A stretch of DNA of 64,000 nt. Source: Bellilinea sp. GTDB lineage: Bacteria; Chloroflexota; Anaerolineae; Anaerolineales; Anaerolineaceae. A program made the position numbers and the translations under genes. Below the pieces are notes generated by a model. The model did no database searches, was not told the DNA's origin, and saw nothing but the letters and a program-made list of their open reading frames with translations. Position 1 is the stretch's first letter, and each line of letters begins with the position of its first letter. The DNA is taken from contig BPHQ01000001.1 in assembly GCA_026003615.1 (NCBI GenBank), positions 868,001-932,000 of the forward strand. The letters are read 5' to 3'. Positions 53,482 to 60,744 of the stretch are shown here, piece by piece.

Positions 53482-53525
53482 AAAAAACCTTCATGCGGGG
53501 AGTCTGGAAATTCCCTGCATGAAGG
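53482..53525 (-). terminator. Intrinsic terminator-like hairpin between ptcA and the permease gene
   Basis: A 14-base inverted repeat (CCTTCATGCGGGGA 53488-53501 with TCCCTGCATGAAGG 53512-53525, one mismatch) is followed on the minus strand by six T residues (53482-53487). It lies nine bases after the ptcA stop, so it may end most transcripts there or protect the ptcA mRNA end while allowing read-through. Confidence 0.7.
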
Positions 53526-53533
53526 TGAACGAA

Positions 53534-54541
53534 CTAACGTTTCAAGAATTCCTCGATTTTACCACGATGAAAAGCCGCCAGTTCGGCAGAGGGTCGTTGC
53601 AGGCGAGGGTAAAGCAGCCATACCAGAATACCTTTTTCGGTGTGGAGGCGGTTTTCGGCCTGATCGAAAATGATGGATTGGGGTGAGTCCATGACTTCGT
53701 CGGTTACCTCTACCCCGCGGGAAGCCGGCAGGCAGTGCATAAATTTACAGTGAGCGGGGGCTTTCGCCATTAAGTCCTTGTTAACCTGATATCTGGGCAT
53801 GAAAGCTGCCCGACGTTCGGGAATCTGGTCTTCCTGTCCAACCCACCACCATAAATCGGTGTAGATGAAATCGGCATTGCGGACGGCTTCAACCGGATCT
53901 TCGGTGATCTGTAAACTGCCGCCGGAAACCTTGTTATTTTCTTCGGCCCATCGAATCCATTCTGCCGGTGCCTGATACTTTTTGGGTGCGGCATGGGTGA
54001 AGTTCATTCCCAATCGTGTACAAATGAGCATAAGAGACGAAAGCACATTGGTGGCGTCACCGATGAAGGTTACGTTGAAATCCTCCAATTTTTTACCGGC
54101 GGGAGCGTGTTCGATCATGGTCAGGACATCGCAAACGACCTGAGTCGGATGGTTGTAGTCCGTCAGGCCGTTGATGACCGGTACAGTGGCGAATTTAGCC
54201 AAACCGGTGATCGTCTCATGTTTGAGGGTGCGTGCCATAATCGCATCGCACATGCGGGAAAGCACTTGTGCCGTGTCACCGAGCGATTCCCGTACCCCCA
54301 GATGAATTTCACCGGGTTTGAGGTAGAGCGCATGACCGCCCAGTTCAGTCATGGCGACCTCGAATGAAACCCGAGTACGGGTGGACGGTTCCTCGAAAAT
54401 CATCGCCAGGGTGGCGTCCTGCAAAAGTTTTGGCGTGCAGCCTTGTTTATCAGCAGCTTTGATCAAACGGGTGAGTTCGATCAATTCCAAAAGTTCTTCT
54501 TTGGTGAAATCCTGGGTGTCAATAAAATGTTTGAGAGTCAT
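53534..54541 (-). CDS. ptcA: Putrescine carbamoyltransferase (ornithine carbamoyltransferase family)
   Basis: A 335-residue enzyme of the transcarbamylase family. STRTRVSFEVAM binds carbamoyl phosphate, DYNHPTQVVCD is the HPTQ motif, and FMHCLPASRGVEVTDEVMD is the late motif. FIGDATNVLSSLMLICTRLG and VSGGSLQITEDPVEAV resemble Enterococcus faecalis putrescine carbamoyltransferase as I remember it, and the neighbouring agmatine deiminase makes its substrate N-carbamoylputrescine. Working in reverse, it yields putrescine and carbamoyl phosphate. AGGAGG precedes the ATG. Ornithine carbamoyltransferase remains the alternative. Confidence 0.85.
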   Translation of the reverse strand: MTLKHFIDTQDFTKEELLELIELTRLIKAADKQGCTPKLLQDATLAMIFEEPSTRTRVSFEVAMTELGGHALYLKPGEIHLGVRESLGDTAQVLSRMCDAIMARTLKHETITGLAKFATVPVINGLTDYNHPTQVVCDVLTMIEHAPAGKKLEDFNVTFIGDATNVLSSLMLICTRLGMNFTHAAPKKYQAPAEWIRWAEENNKVSGGSLQITEDPVEAVRNADFIYTDLWWWVGQEDQIPERRAAFMPRYQVNKDLMAKAPAHCKFMHCLPASRGVEVTDEVMDSPQSIIFDQAENRLHTEKGILVWLLYPRLQRPSAELAAFHRGKIEEFLKR

Positions 54542-54592
54542 AAATATATCCTCCTGAAAATAAAAAATTTCGCATAGACAAAATACAACAAA

Positions 54593-55072
54593 TCATCCTT
54601 CGAAATCCTCGGGTTTGGGCAGCCACTCGTCAATGTTTCGAAGAATACGAGGCACCAGGGCGTAGCCCTTGACCCGTACACCGGGGATTGAAGGTAAAAC
54701 TTTGCCCAAAAATTGACGCATTTCAGCGTTGTCTTTGAAGCGAGCCTCAATTGAAATATCCTGGGTTCCCAAGCCATAGGCCAGGTAGGAGACTTCGTGC
54801 ATATTAAGTAGTTGCTCGATGGCGGCCTGTTCCTGGTTGGGGTCAACTTCCAGAAAAATATCCACCGTGTTGACATAGCCAAAGGCTTGGGGATCGAGAA
54901 TCGAAGTCAGGCGGACTGCGCCGGACTGCACCAATCGGTCAATCCGATTGCGGATGGTACGTTCGTTTGCCTTCAGTGCTCGGGCGATTTCCGACGCCGA
55001 TTTTCGGGCATCTTTACGGAGTTCCAAAATGATCTGGTAGTCCAACAAATCAAACTGTGCTGATTTTGTCAT
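54593..55072 (-). CDS. Lrp/AsnC family transcriptional regulator
   Basis: A 159-residue feast/famine regulator: FDLLDYQIILELRKDARKSA and ASEIARALKANERTIRNRID form the winged helix-turn-helix, followed by GFYVTNVDIFLEV-like strands and the RAM ligand-binding domain (ISIEARFKDNAEMRQFLGKV). A 51-base gap separates it from ptcA in the same direction, so it is likely the operon's regulator, perhaps sensing agmatine or putrescine. Its start codon has no clear ribosome site. A strong promoter (55118-55146) lies upstream, with a dyad in its short leader. Confidence 0.88.
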   Translation of the reverse strand: MTKSAQFDLLDYQIILELRKDARKSASEIARALKANERTIRNRIDRLVQSGAVRLTSILDPQAFGYVNTVDIFLEVDPNQEQAAIEQLLNMHEVSYLAYGLGTQDISIEARFKDNAEMRQFLGKVLPSIPGVRVKGYALVPRILRNIDEWLPKPEDFEG

Positions 55073-55077
55073 GGGAA

Positions 55078-55092
55078 TTTCCGAAACGGAAA
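55078..55092. promoter_or_regulatory. Candidate Lrp operator in the regulator leader
   Basis: TTTCCGAAACGGAAA is a perfect dyad of two six-base arms around AAA, placed between the promoter and the regulator start codon (55072). Lrp-family sites are commonly imperfect dyads of about 13-15 bases, so autoregulation is plausible. Confidence 0.45.
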
Positions 55093-55117
55093 ATTGTTAT
55101 TCCGAATGGGCAATATT

Positions 55118-55146
55118 ATTGTAGCAAAAATCCATTCTCTTTTCAA
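55118..55146 (-). promoter_or_regulatory. Extended sigma70-like promoter of the lrp-ptcA-permease-aguA operon
   Basis: On the minus strand TTGAAA (55141-55146) and TACAAT (55118-55123) are 17 bases apart, with TGC before the -10. Transcription would begin near 55111, giving a 39-base leader that contains the 55078-55092 dyad. Confidence 0.65.
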
Positions 55147-55284
55147 CCCATTTTTAGCGATTAAGGCCATTTGTCGTTGAAAATCGGGAAACATGTAATG
55201 CTCGCTTTAGGCCTATATGGCCATTTCCATAAAAAATGTGAAATTTGAGTTTGTCCTGTCATCTGATCTTTTTACAAAATGAGG

Positions 55285-55314
55285 TTGAGATGGGAGGCCG
55301 GGTTTAACTATGTT
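55285..55314 (+). promoter_or_regulatory. Candidate promoter of the ABC exporter operon
   Basis: TTGAGA (55285-55290) and TATGTT (55309-55314) are 18 bases apart, with the first gene starting 20 bases later. The match is only fair. Confidence 0.35.
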
Positions 55315-55334
55315 ACAATTTTTCCCTACTTGAA

Positions 55335-57089
55335 ATGATGAACGCTGAATTCTCTCTTCCCCAATTGTATTCTACCGACCGGCGTGGCCCGGTGAGATGG
55401 ATATTATCCCATTTGAAATATCAATGGTGGCTGGTGATTGTTGCCGTTATTGGCGCATTGGGCAACGCCGGACTAGCCGGTGTTGTGCCGGTAATGATTG
55501 GGCAGGCGGTCAACCTGGTGAGTGGAGGAAATTTTGAGTCTGGTCGTTTGCTTCAAATTGTCCTTGTAATTGTCATTTCTCAAACGATACGAGGGGTGTT
55601 GCAGTTTGCCCGCAATTTCGGTTTTGAAGTGATTGCCCAAAGAATTGAGCGTAACATACGGCAGGAGTTGTATGTGTCTCTTTTTGGGAAGAGCATGACC
55701 TTTCATAATTTACAACCGGTTGGGGACACCATGGCGCGGGCGACCAATGATGTCCGCGAGGTCAATTTCTTGTTTTCACCCGGCGTTAATCTGGTGATTG
55801 GATCGCTAATATTCATTTTTGTCCCAATTATTCTTGCTCCACGCTATCATCCTTCTTTGGTTCTTGTACCGCTTTTATTTGTGACGGTTTATTTTATACT
55901 TTTGAGGTTCTATCTAAAGGAGTTGGAGCCGGTAACCGATGAAGTACGCCATTCCTTTGGGATTCTCAATACCCGCTTAAACGAGGCGCTTGATGGGATT
56001 GAGGTCGTTAAGGGAGCAGCCCAAGAACAGGGTGAGGTAATGCTTTTCGGAAAAAATGTGGATCGCTATCGCAAGGCGGCGATTCGACAGGGGGATATTG
56101 AAGCAAGATTTTTACCGGCATTATTGCTGGCAGTGGCTATGGCGGGTGGCTTATGGCACGCGCTGATCCTCTTTCAACGGAACTTAATCACGACGGGGGA
56201 TGTGGTGGCTTATTTTGGCTTGCTGGTGATGCTTTCTTTCCCCACTTTCGTTTCCATTTTTGCTTACTCGCGTATATCTCTTGGACTGGCGGGTGCCCGC
56301 CGCATTCTGGAATTGATGAATCGCGAAAATAATCTGGATCAAAACGAAAAAGGCTATCAGGGAAAAATGCGTGGGGAGGTGGTGTTCGACAAGGTCAGTT
56401 TTGCATACCAGGGTAATGAAACGGTATTGAAGGATGTTACCTTTCATGTTTATCCAGGACAGACAGTGGCCATCGTTGGACAAACCGGTAGTGGTAAAAC
56501 CACCCTCGTGAAACTCATCAATCGCATTTACGATGTCACTGCTGGCAGGGTGCTGGTGGATGGGGTTGATGTTCGGGAATGGAATCTGGAAGCCTTGCGG
56601 CGGCAGATTTCTATCATCGAACAAGATATCTTTCTTTTCTCGCAATCTATTGCAGATAATATTGCCTTTGGCAGGCCTGATGCGTCTCCAGAGGAAATTA
56701 TTGCAGCGGCTGTGGCTGCTCAAGCGGATGAATTTATACGATCGTTTGAAAAGGGATATGATACCGTCATCGGTGAACGGGGTGTGACACTTTCGGGTGG
56801 TCAACGGCAACGGTTGGCGTTGGCACGTGCATTCTTAACCCAGCCCAGCATCTTGATTCTGGATGATTCAACCAGTGCAATCGACTCGGCTACTGAGGAT
56901 AAAATTCAGCGGGCAATTTATACTGCGGCTCAAGGCCGAACGACGTTCATCATTACCCATCGTCTTTCCCAAATTCGATGGGCAGATGTGATTCTGGTGT
57001 TACGTAAAGGGGAATTGGTCGCAGTCGGCAGCCACGAGGAATTAATGAAAACCAGCGAAGCATATCGCAACATCTTTCAGGAATCGTGA
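55335..57089 (+). CDS. ABC exporter subunit 1, with degenerate Walker B
   Basis: A 584-residue half-transporter with six membrane segments (residues about 1-310) and an ATPase domain. Walker A is VGQTGSGKTTLV, the signature is LSGGQRQRLALARAF, and the Walker B end reads ILILDDSTSAID, where Asp replaces the catalytic Glu. ITHRLSQ gives the H-loop. Such Asp-for-Glu changes are usual in one half of heterodimeric exporters such as TM287/288 and BmrCD. No strong ribosome site precedes the ATG. The second half-transporter begins 24 bases after its stop. Substrate unknown; likely lipid or drug export. Confidence 0.88.
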   Translation: MMNAEFSLPQLYSTDRRGPVRWILSHLKYQWWLVIVAVIGALGNAGLAGVVPVMIGQAVNLVSGGNFESGRLLQIVLVIVISQTIRGVLQFARNFGFEVIAQRIERNIRQELYVSLFGKSMTFHNLQPVGDTMARATNDVREVNFLFSPGVNLVIGSLIFIFVPIILAPRYHPSLVLVPLLFVTVYFILLRFYLKELEPVTDEVRHSFGILNTRLNEALDGIEVVKGAAQEQGEVMLFGKNVDRYRKAAIRQGDIEARFLPALLLAVAMAGGLWHALILFQRNLITTGDVVAYFGLLVMLSFPTFVSIFAYSRISLGLAGARRILELMNRENNLDQNEKGYQGKMRGEVVFDKVSFAYQGNETVLKDVTFHVYPGQTVAIVGQTGSGKTTLVKLINRIYDVTAGRVLVDGVDVREWNLEALRRQISIIEQDIFLFSQSIADNIAFGRPDASPEEIIAAAVAAQADEFIRSFEKGYDTVIGERGVTLSGGQRQRLALARAFLTQPSILILDDSTSAIDSATEDKIQRAIYTAAQGRTTFIITHRLSQIRWADVILVLRKGELVAVGSHEELMKTSEAYRNIFQES

Positions 57090-57113
57090 GGGGTTTCAGG
57101 GAGGAGAGTCTTA

Positions 57114-58949
57114 ATGGGATTTTTTGCCGGGTTGGATGCCGAAAAATATGACCGAAAATACAGCGATCGAGTGTTGATCCGACGCATTCTAGTTTATTTT
57201 CGCCCTCATTATCCTCGGCTTTTGTTGGTAGGTTTGCTGGTGTTGATTGTTTCCGGATCAGGTGCATTACTACCCATTTTAGTATCTCGAGGAATTGACT
57301 TCCTTAAAGAAGAATTGACCCCGATTAATGTGATGTTAGTACCATTGGGGGTTATGTTAATGGGAGTGATTGCCTGGTTGGCGAACTGGCAGGCACGCCG
57401 TCTGGTTGTCCGGTCGGTGGCTGATGTGGTTGCCCGTCTGGCGAATGAGGCATTTGCCTCTGCGGCGGAGCACGATTTATCCTTTTACGACCAGTTTTCC
57501 TCCGGGCGAATAGCCTCGCGAATTACAAGTGACACACAGGATTTTGGTCAACTGGTGGTGTTGACAACAGATTTGATCTCACAGGTCGTTGAGGCGCTTA
57601 TTCTGGCAATTGTATTGGTCAATATTGAATGGCGACTATCGCTGACCCTTTTTGCCATCATACCAATTGTTGCTTTTTTGGCTGTGAGTTTTCGCAGTAT
57701 GGCGCGAAAGGTTACCCGAGCCGGTATGAGGGCTATGGCTAATGTCAATCAGACCATCAAAGAAACCGTTTCTGGAATTGTCGTGGCAAAGAATTTCCGG
57801 CAGGAAGGACGTATTTTTGAGATTTTTGACCAATCCAATCGCATGTCCTATCAGGTCAATGTCCGTCGCGGATTGGTGTTGTCAATGGTATTCCCCGTCC
57901 TAAATACGGTCGGTGGGTGGATGACGGCTTTGTTGGTCTATGTGGGGGGATTGAGTGCTGTTCAAGGTGCGGTCACTATTGGAGCGTGGTACCTTTTTTT
58001 ACTGAGTCTTGATCGGTTCATGTTCCCATTCATGAACTTGTCTTCCTTTTGGACACAGATTCAAAATGGACTTTCGGCTGCGGAACGGGTTTTTGCCTTG
58101 ATTGATGCCGATCCAAGCGTTGTTCAAATCGGGCATCTCAAAGCTCCGCCATTGAAGGGGAAGATTGATTTTAATCATGTCTTTTTCCACTACAAAGATA
58201 ATGAACCGGTGTTGGAGGACTTTAATTTACACATTCAACCCGGAGAAGCAGTGGCGTTGGTAGGGCATACGGGGGCAGGGAAATCCTCAGTTGTAAAATT
58301 GATTGCACGCTTTTATGAGTTTCAAGCGGGAGAATTATTAATAGATGGGATTGATATTCGGAGGTTTGATTTAGGTAGTTATCGCTGTCAATTGGGGATT
58401 GTCTCGCAAGTGCCTTTCTTGTTTTCGGGTACGATATTGGAAAATATTCAGTATTCGTGCAAGGGGGCCACTCAGAAAGATATCGAACGACTGGCCATTC
58501 AAATTGGAGACGGAGAATGGCTGGAAGCGTTGCCGGATGGTTTGATGACAAAGGTGGGCGAAAGGGGCAGCCGGTTATCAATGGGGCAGCGTCAACTGGT
58601 TTCCTTGATGCGGGTTCTGGTTCAAAAACCGGCCATTTTTATGCTGGATGAAGCCACTGCCAGCATTGATCCTTTCACGGAGAGGCAAATTCAGCAAGCA
58701 TTAGCCATGGTGCTGGCTCAATCAACCAGCATTTTGATTGCTCATCGGTTATCAACCGTCAAGGCGGCGGATCGCATTATTGTTCTTGACCATGGAAAGA
58801 TTATCGAACAAGGCAATCACCAGGAATTAATGTCAGCGGGAGGGCATTATGCTGAACTTTATAACACATATTTCCGGCATCAATCATTAGCTTATATCGA
58901 GCAGGCTGGAAAACTGAAAGAAGCAATCAATTTACCATCAAGAGGTTGA
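57114..58949 (+). CDS. ABC exporter subunit 2, with degenerate signature motif
   Basis: A 611-residue partner half-transporter. Residues about 1-330 are the membrane domain and 340-590 the ATPase: Walker A VGHTGAGKSSVV, Walker B IFMLDEATASID with a normal catalytic glutamate, and IAHRLSTVKAADR. The signature is RLSMGQRQLVSLMRV, where LSMGQ replaces LSGGQ. Together with the Asp in subunit 1 this makes one degenerate and one active ATP site, the expected heterodimer. The C-terminal tail (ELYNTYFRHQSLAYIEQ) is polar. It overlaps nothing and is followed after one base by a DoxX-like gene. Confidence 0.88.
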   Translation: MGFFAGLDAEKYDRKYSDRVLIRRILVYFRPHYPRLLLVGLLVLIVSGSGALLPILVSRGIDFLKEELTPINVMLVPLGVMLMGVIAWLANWQARRLVVRSVADVVARLANEAFASAAEHDLSFYDQFSSGRIASRITSDTQDFGQLVVLTTDLISQVVEALILAIVLVNIEWRLSLTLFAIIPIVAFLAVSFRSMARKVTRAGMRAMANVNQTIKETVSGIVVAKNFRQEGRIFEIFDQSNRMSYQVNVRRGLVLSMVFPVLNTVGGWMTALLVYVGGLSAVQGAVTIGAWYLFLLSLDRFMFPFMNLSSFWTQIQNGLSAAERVFALIDADPSVVQIGHLKAPPLKGKIDFNHVFFHYKDNEPVLEDFNLHIQPGEAVALVGHTGAGKSSVVKLIARFYEFQAGELLIDGIDIRRFDLGSYRCQLGIVSQVPFLFSGTILENIQYSCKGATQKDIERLAIQIGDGEWLEALPDGLMTKVGERGSRLSMGQRQLVSLMRVLVQKPAIFMLDEATASIDPFTERQIQQALAMVLAQSTSILIAHRLSTVKAADRIIVLDHGKIIEQGNHQELMSAGGHYAELYNTYFRHQSLAYIEQAGKLKEAINLPSRG

Positions 58950-58950
58950 A

Positions 58951-59427
58951 ATGATTTACCGTTTAATGTCACTTTTCAATAGAGTTGATCCGGTGATCAC
59001 TGGTTTCATGGTTCGCTATTCGATTCCTTTTCTGCGGATTAGCCTGGGAATCAATTTTTTCTGGTTTGGTGTATTGAAATTCTTTCCGGGTTTGAGCCCT
59101 GCCCAAGGGCTTGCTGCAAAAACCATTGAGGTTCTCTCCTTTGGATTGATCGGCAGTGAGATTTCTGTTCCGCTGCTGGCGATGTGGGAGTCTCTAATAG
59201 GATTGGGGTTGATCACTGGAAAGTTTTTACGAGTAACACTCTTATTGCTTTTCCTGCAAATGGCAGGCACAATGACGCCGCTGGTGTTATTTCCTGCAGA
59301 AACCTTTATGCGGTTTCCCTACGCTCCGACGCTGGAAGGCCAGTACATCATCAAGAATCTGGTTCTTATTTCAGCAGGATTAGTGGTAGGGGCGACTGTG
59401 CGGGGTGGTCGCATTGTGGAGAGGTAA
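58951..59427 (+). CDS. DoxX-like membrane protein
   Basis: A 158-residue membrane protein with about four hydrophobic segments resembling DoxX/YkgB family proteins: FLRISLGINFFWFGVLKFFP near the start, LLAMWESLIGLGLITGKFLR in the middle and LEGQYIIKNLVLISAGLVVG near the end. DoxX-type proteins are linked with quinone-dependent redox or disulfide stress. It starts one base after the second ABC gene and so belongs to the same transcript. Its role with the exporter is not clear. Confidence 0.75.
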   Translation: MIYRLMSLFNRVDPVITGFMVRYSIPFLRISLGINFFWFGVLKFFPGLSPAQGLAAKTIEVLSFGLIGSEISVPLLAMWESLIGLGLITGKFLRVTLLLLFLQMAGTMTPLVLFPAETFMRFPYAPTLEGQYIIKNLVLISAGLVVGATVRGGRIVER

Positions 59428-59452
59428 ATTCGATCCAAATATTCGCATAGCC

Positions 59453-59908
59453 ATGAAAAATAAAATTAAACCCGTACTGGCTTTCCTGTTGTTGTTCTTG
59501 AGCGGTTGTATGACAATACGGGCTGGTGATATAAAGATCGTTGATGCCTGGGCTCAGGCTACTTTACTGGCTTATTCAGAAAAGATGTCTGAGCATGCCT
59601 ATCATATACCGGTTGGCAGTGATACGGCTGTTTACTTTCAGATTGTTAACGAGGGGCAGGTTGAGGATTCATTAATAGAGGGTTTTAGCGATGTTTGTGA
59701 AAAGGTGGAAATCTTTGGTGCCGAAGGAAACGAAATTCGCCTCCTGCCGGGAGAGAAAGTTGTGCTTTCTCCAAAAACGGGCTTATCTATTCGATTGAGA
59801 AATCTTAATCAGGATTTGCTCCCGTCTCAGAAGATCAATATCACATTAATTTTTAAGAATCAGGGACAGGTCGAATTGCTCGTGCCAGTCAAATTGCCCC
59901 AAAACTAA
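59453..59908 (+). CDS. Degenerate PCu(A)C-like lipoprotein without copper ligands
   Basis: A 151-residue lipoprotein (lipobox LSGC at residues 16-19) with the PCu(A)C fold: IKIVDAWAQATLLAYSEKMS, DTAVYFQIVNEGQVEDSLIE and KINITLIFKNQGQVELLVPV match the copper chaperone at 44171-44677 in strands and order. However, where that protein has VEIHQTRM, this one has VEIFGAEG, and where it has YHIML this one has LSIRLRNL, so the His and Met ligands are lost. It probably no longer binds copper in that way. It lies 25 bases after the DoxX-like gene and is convergent with the HD-GYP gene. Confidence 0.68.
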   Translation: MKNKIKPVLAFLLLFLSGCMTIRAGDIKIVDAWAQATLLAYSEKMSEHAYHIPVGSDTAVYFQIVNEGQVEDSLIEGFSDVCEKVEIFGAEGNEIRLLPGEKVVLSPKTGLSIRLRNLNQDLLPSQKINITLIFKNQGQVELLVPVKLPQN

Positions 59909-60744
59909 CCGTCTTGCCCTTCTTCTTCTGAAATTAACTCTATAAATGCTTCGACAATTTTTGGATCGAAATGTTTACCAGCCTGTTCGCGTAAATAGGT
60001 TATCACTTCGTGTTTTTTCCAAGCTGGGCGATAAGGTCTATCAGAAAGCAGAGCGTCCCACACATCCACCACCGCAAAAATGCGTGCAGCCAATGGAATC
60101 TCTTCGCCTTTTAATCCTTGAGGATATCCGCTTCCATCCCATTTTTCATGATGAGAATAGGGGATATCTAATGCAGGTTTCAAAAAGGGGATGCCAGACA
60201 AGATATCGAACGCCATTTGAGGATGGCGGCGCATAACTTCCCATTCTTCCGGTGTTAAGGGAGCGGGCTTATTCAGTATGGCATCGGGAATACCCATTTT
60301 ACCGATATCGTGGAGTAATGTTCCCCTTCGGATGTGAATTAATTGAGATTCTTCAACTCCCAATTTCTTTGCTAAATCAAGGGTAATTTGAGTAACACGA
60401 TGGCTGTGGTTTTGGGTTTCGGCATCGCGAATTTCAAGGGCTTTTGCCCATCCCTGTAGGGTTGTGTCATAAGCGGCTTGTAATTCGTTGATATGGTACT
60501 GCAGGTCAGTAAGCAGTTGAATATCCTCAATTGCAATAGCAGCCTGACCGGCCAACATCTCCAAAAAATTCATCCAGTCACGAGTTGGACTGATTTCTGA
60601 GCGCTTCCATAGTTGAAGAATTCCCCAATCGTTCTTTTTTGTAATCAGAGGAATACCAATGTAATCGGTAAATGCTTCATTTTGAATTAGTTGTCCAAAT
60701 TCGCCCGAAAGAGCATGTTTTAGTATTTCTTTTAAGGTGTACAA
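59905..60744 (-). CDS. GAF/HD-GYP protein, C-terminal part after the frameshift
   Basis: A 279-residue open frame that holds the end of a GAF domain (FTDYIGIPLITKKNDWGIL), a linker helix and an intact HD-GYP domain: NHSHRVTQITLDLAKKLGV, RRGTLLHDIGKMGIPDAIL and DGSGYPQGLKGEEIP. It should hydrolyse cyclic di-GMP. The GAF domain begins in another frame in the upstream fragment. Reading one fewer base in the run of five A (60760-60764, T on the plus strand) joins them as GVKPTQDNLYTLKEIL, so the natural gene likely spans 59905-62623. Confidence 0.78.
   Translation of the reverse strand: MYTLKEILKHALSGEFGQLIQNEAFTDYIGIPLITKKNDWGILQLWKRSEISPTRDWMNFLEMLAGQAAIAIEDIQLLTDLQYHINELQAAYDTTLQGWAKALEIRDAETQNHSHRVTQITLDLAKKLGVEESQLIHIRRGTLLHDIGKMGIPDAILNKPAPLTPEEWEVMRRHPQMAFDILSGIPFLKPALDIPYSHHEKWDGSGYPQGLKGEEIPLAARIFAVVDVWDALLSDRPYRPAWKKHEVITYLREQAGKHFDPKIVEAFIELISEEEGQDG

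Noticed and set aside
53534-54541. Anabolic ornithine carbamoyltransferase
   Set aside because: Family motifs are shared, but the sequence resembles putrescine carbamoyltransferase and the agmatine deiminase neighbour favours putrescine; not fully excluded.
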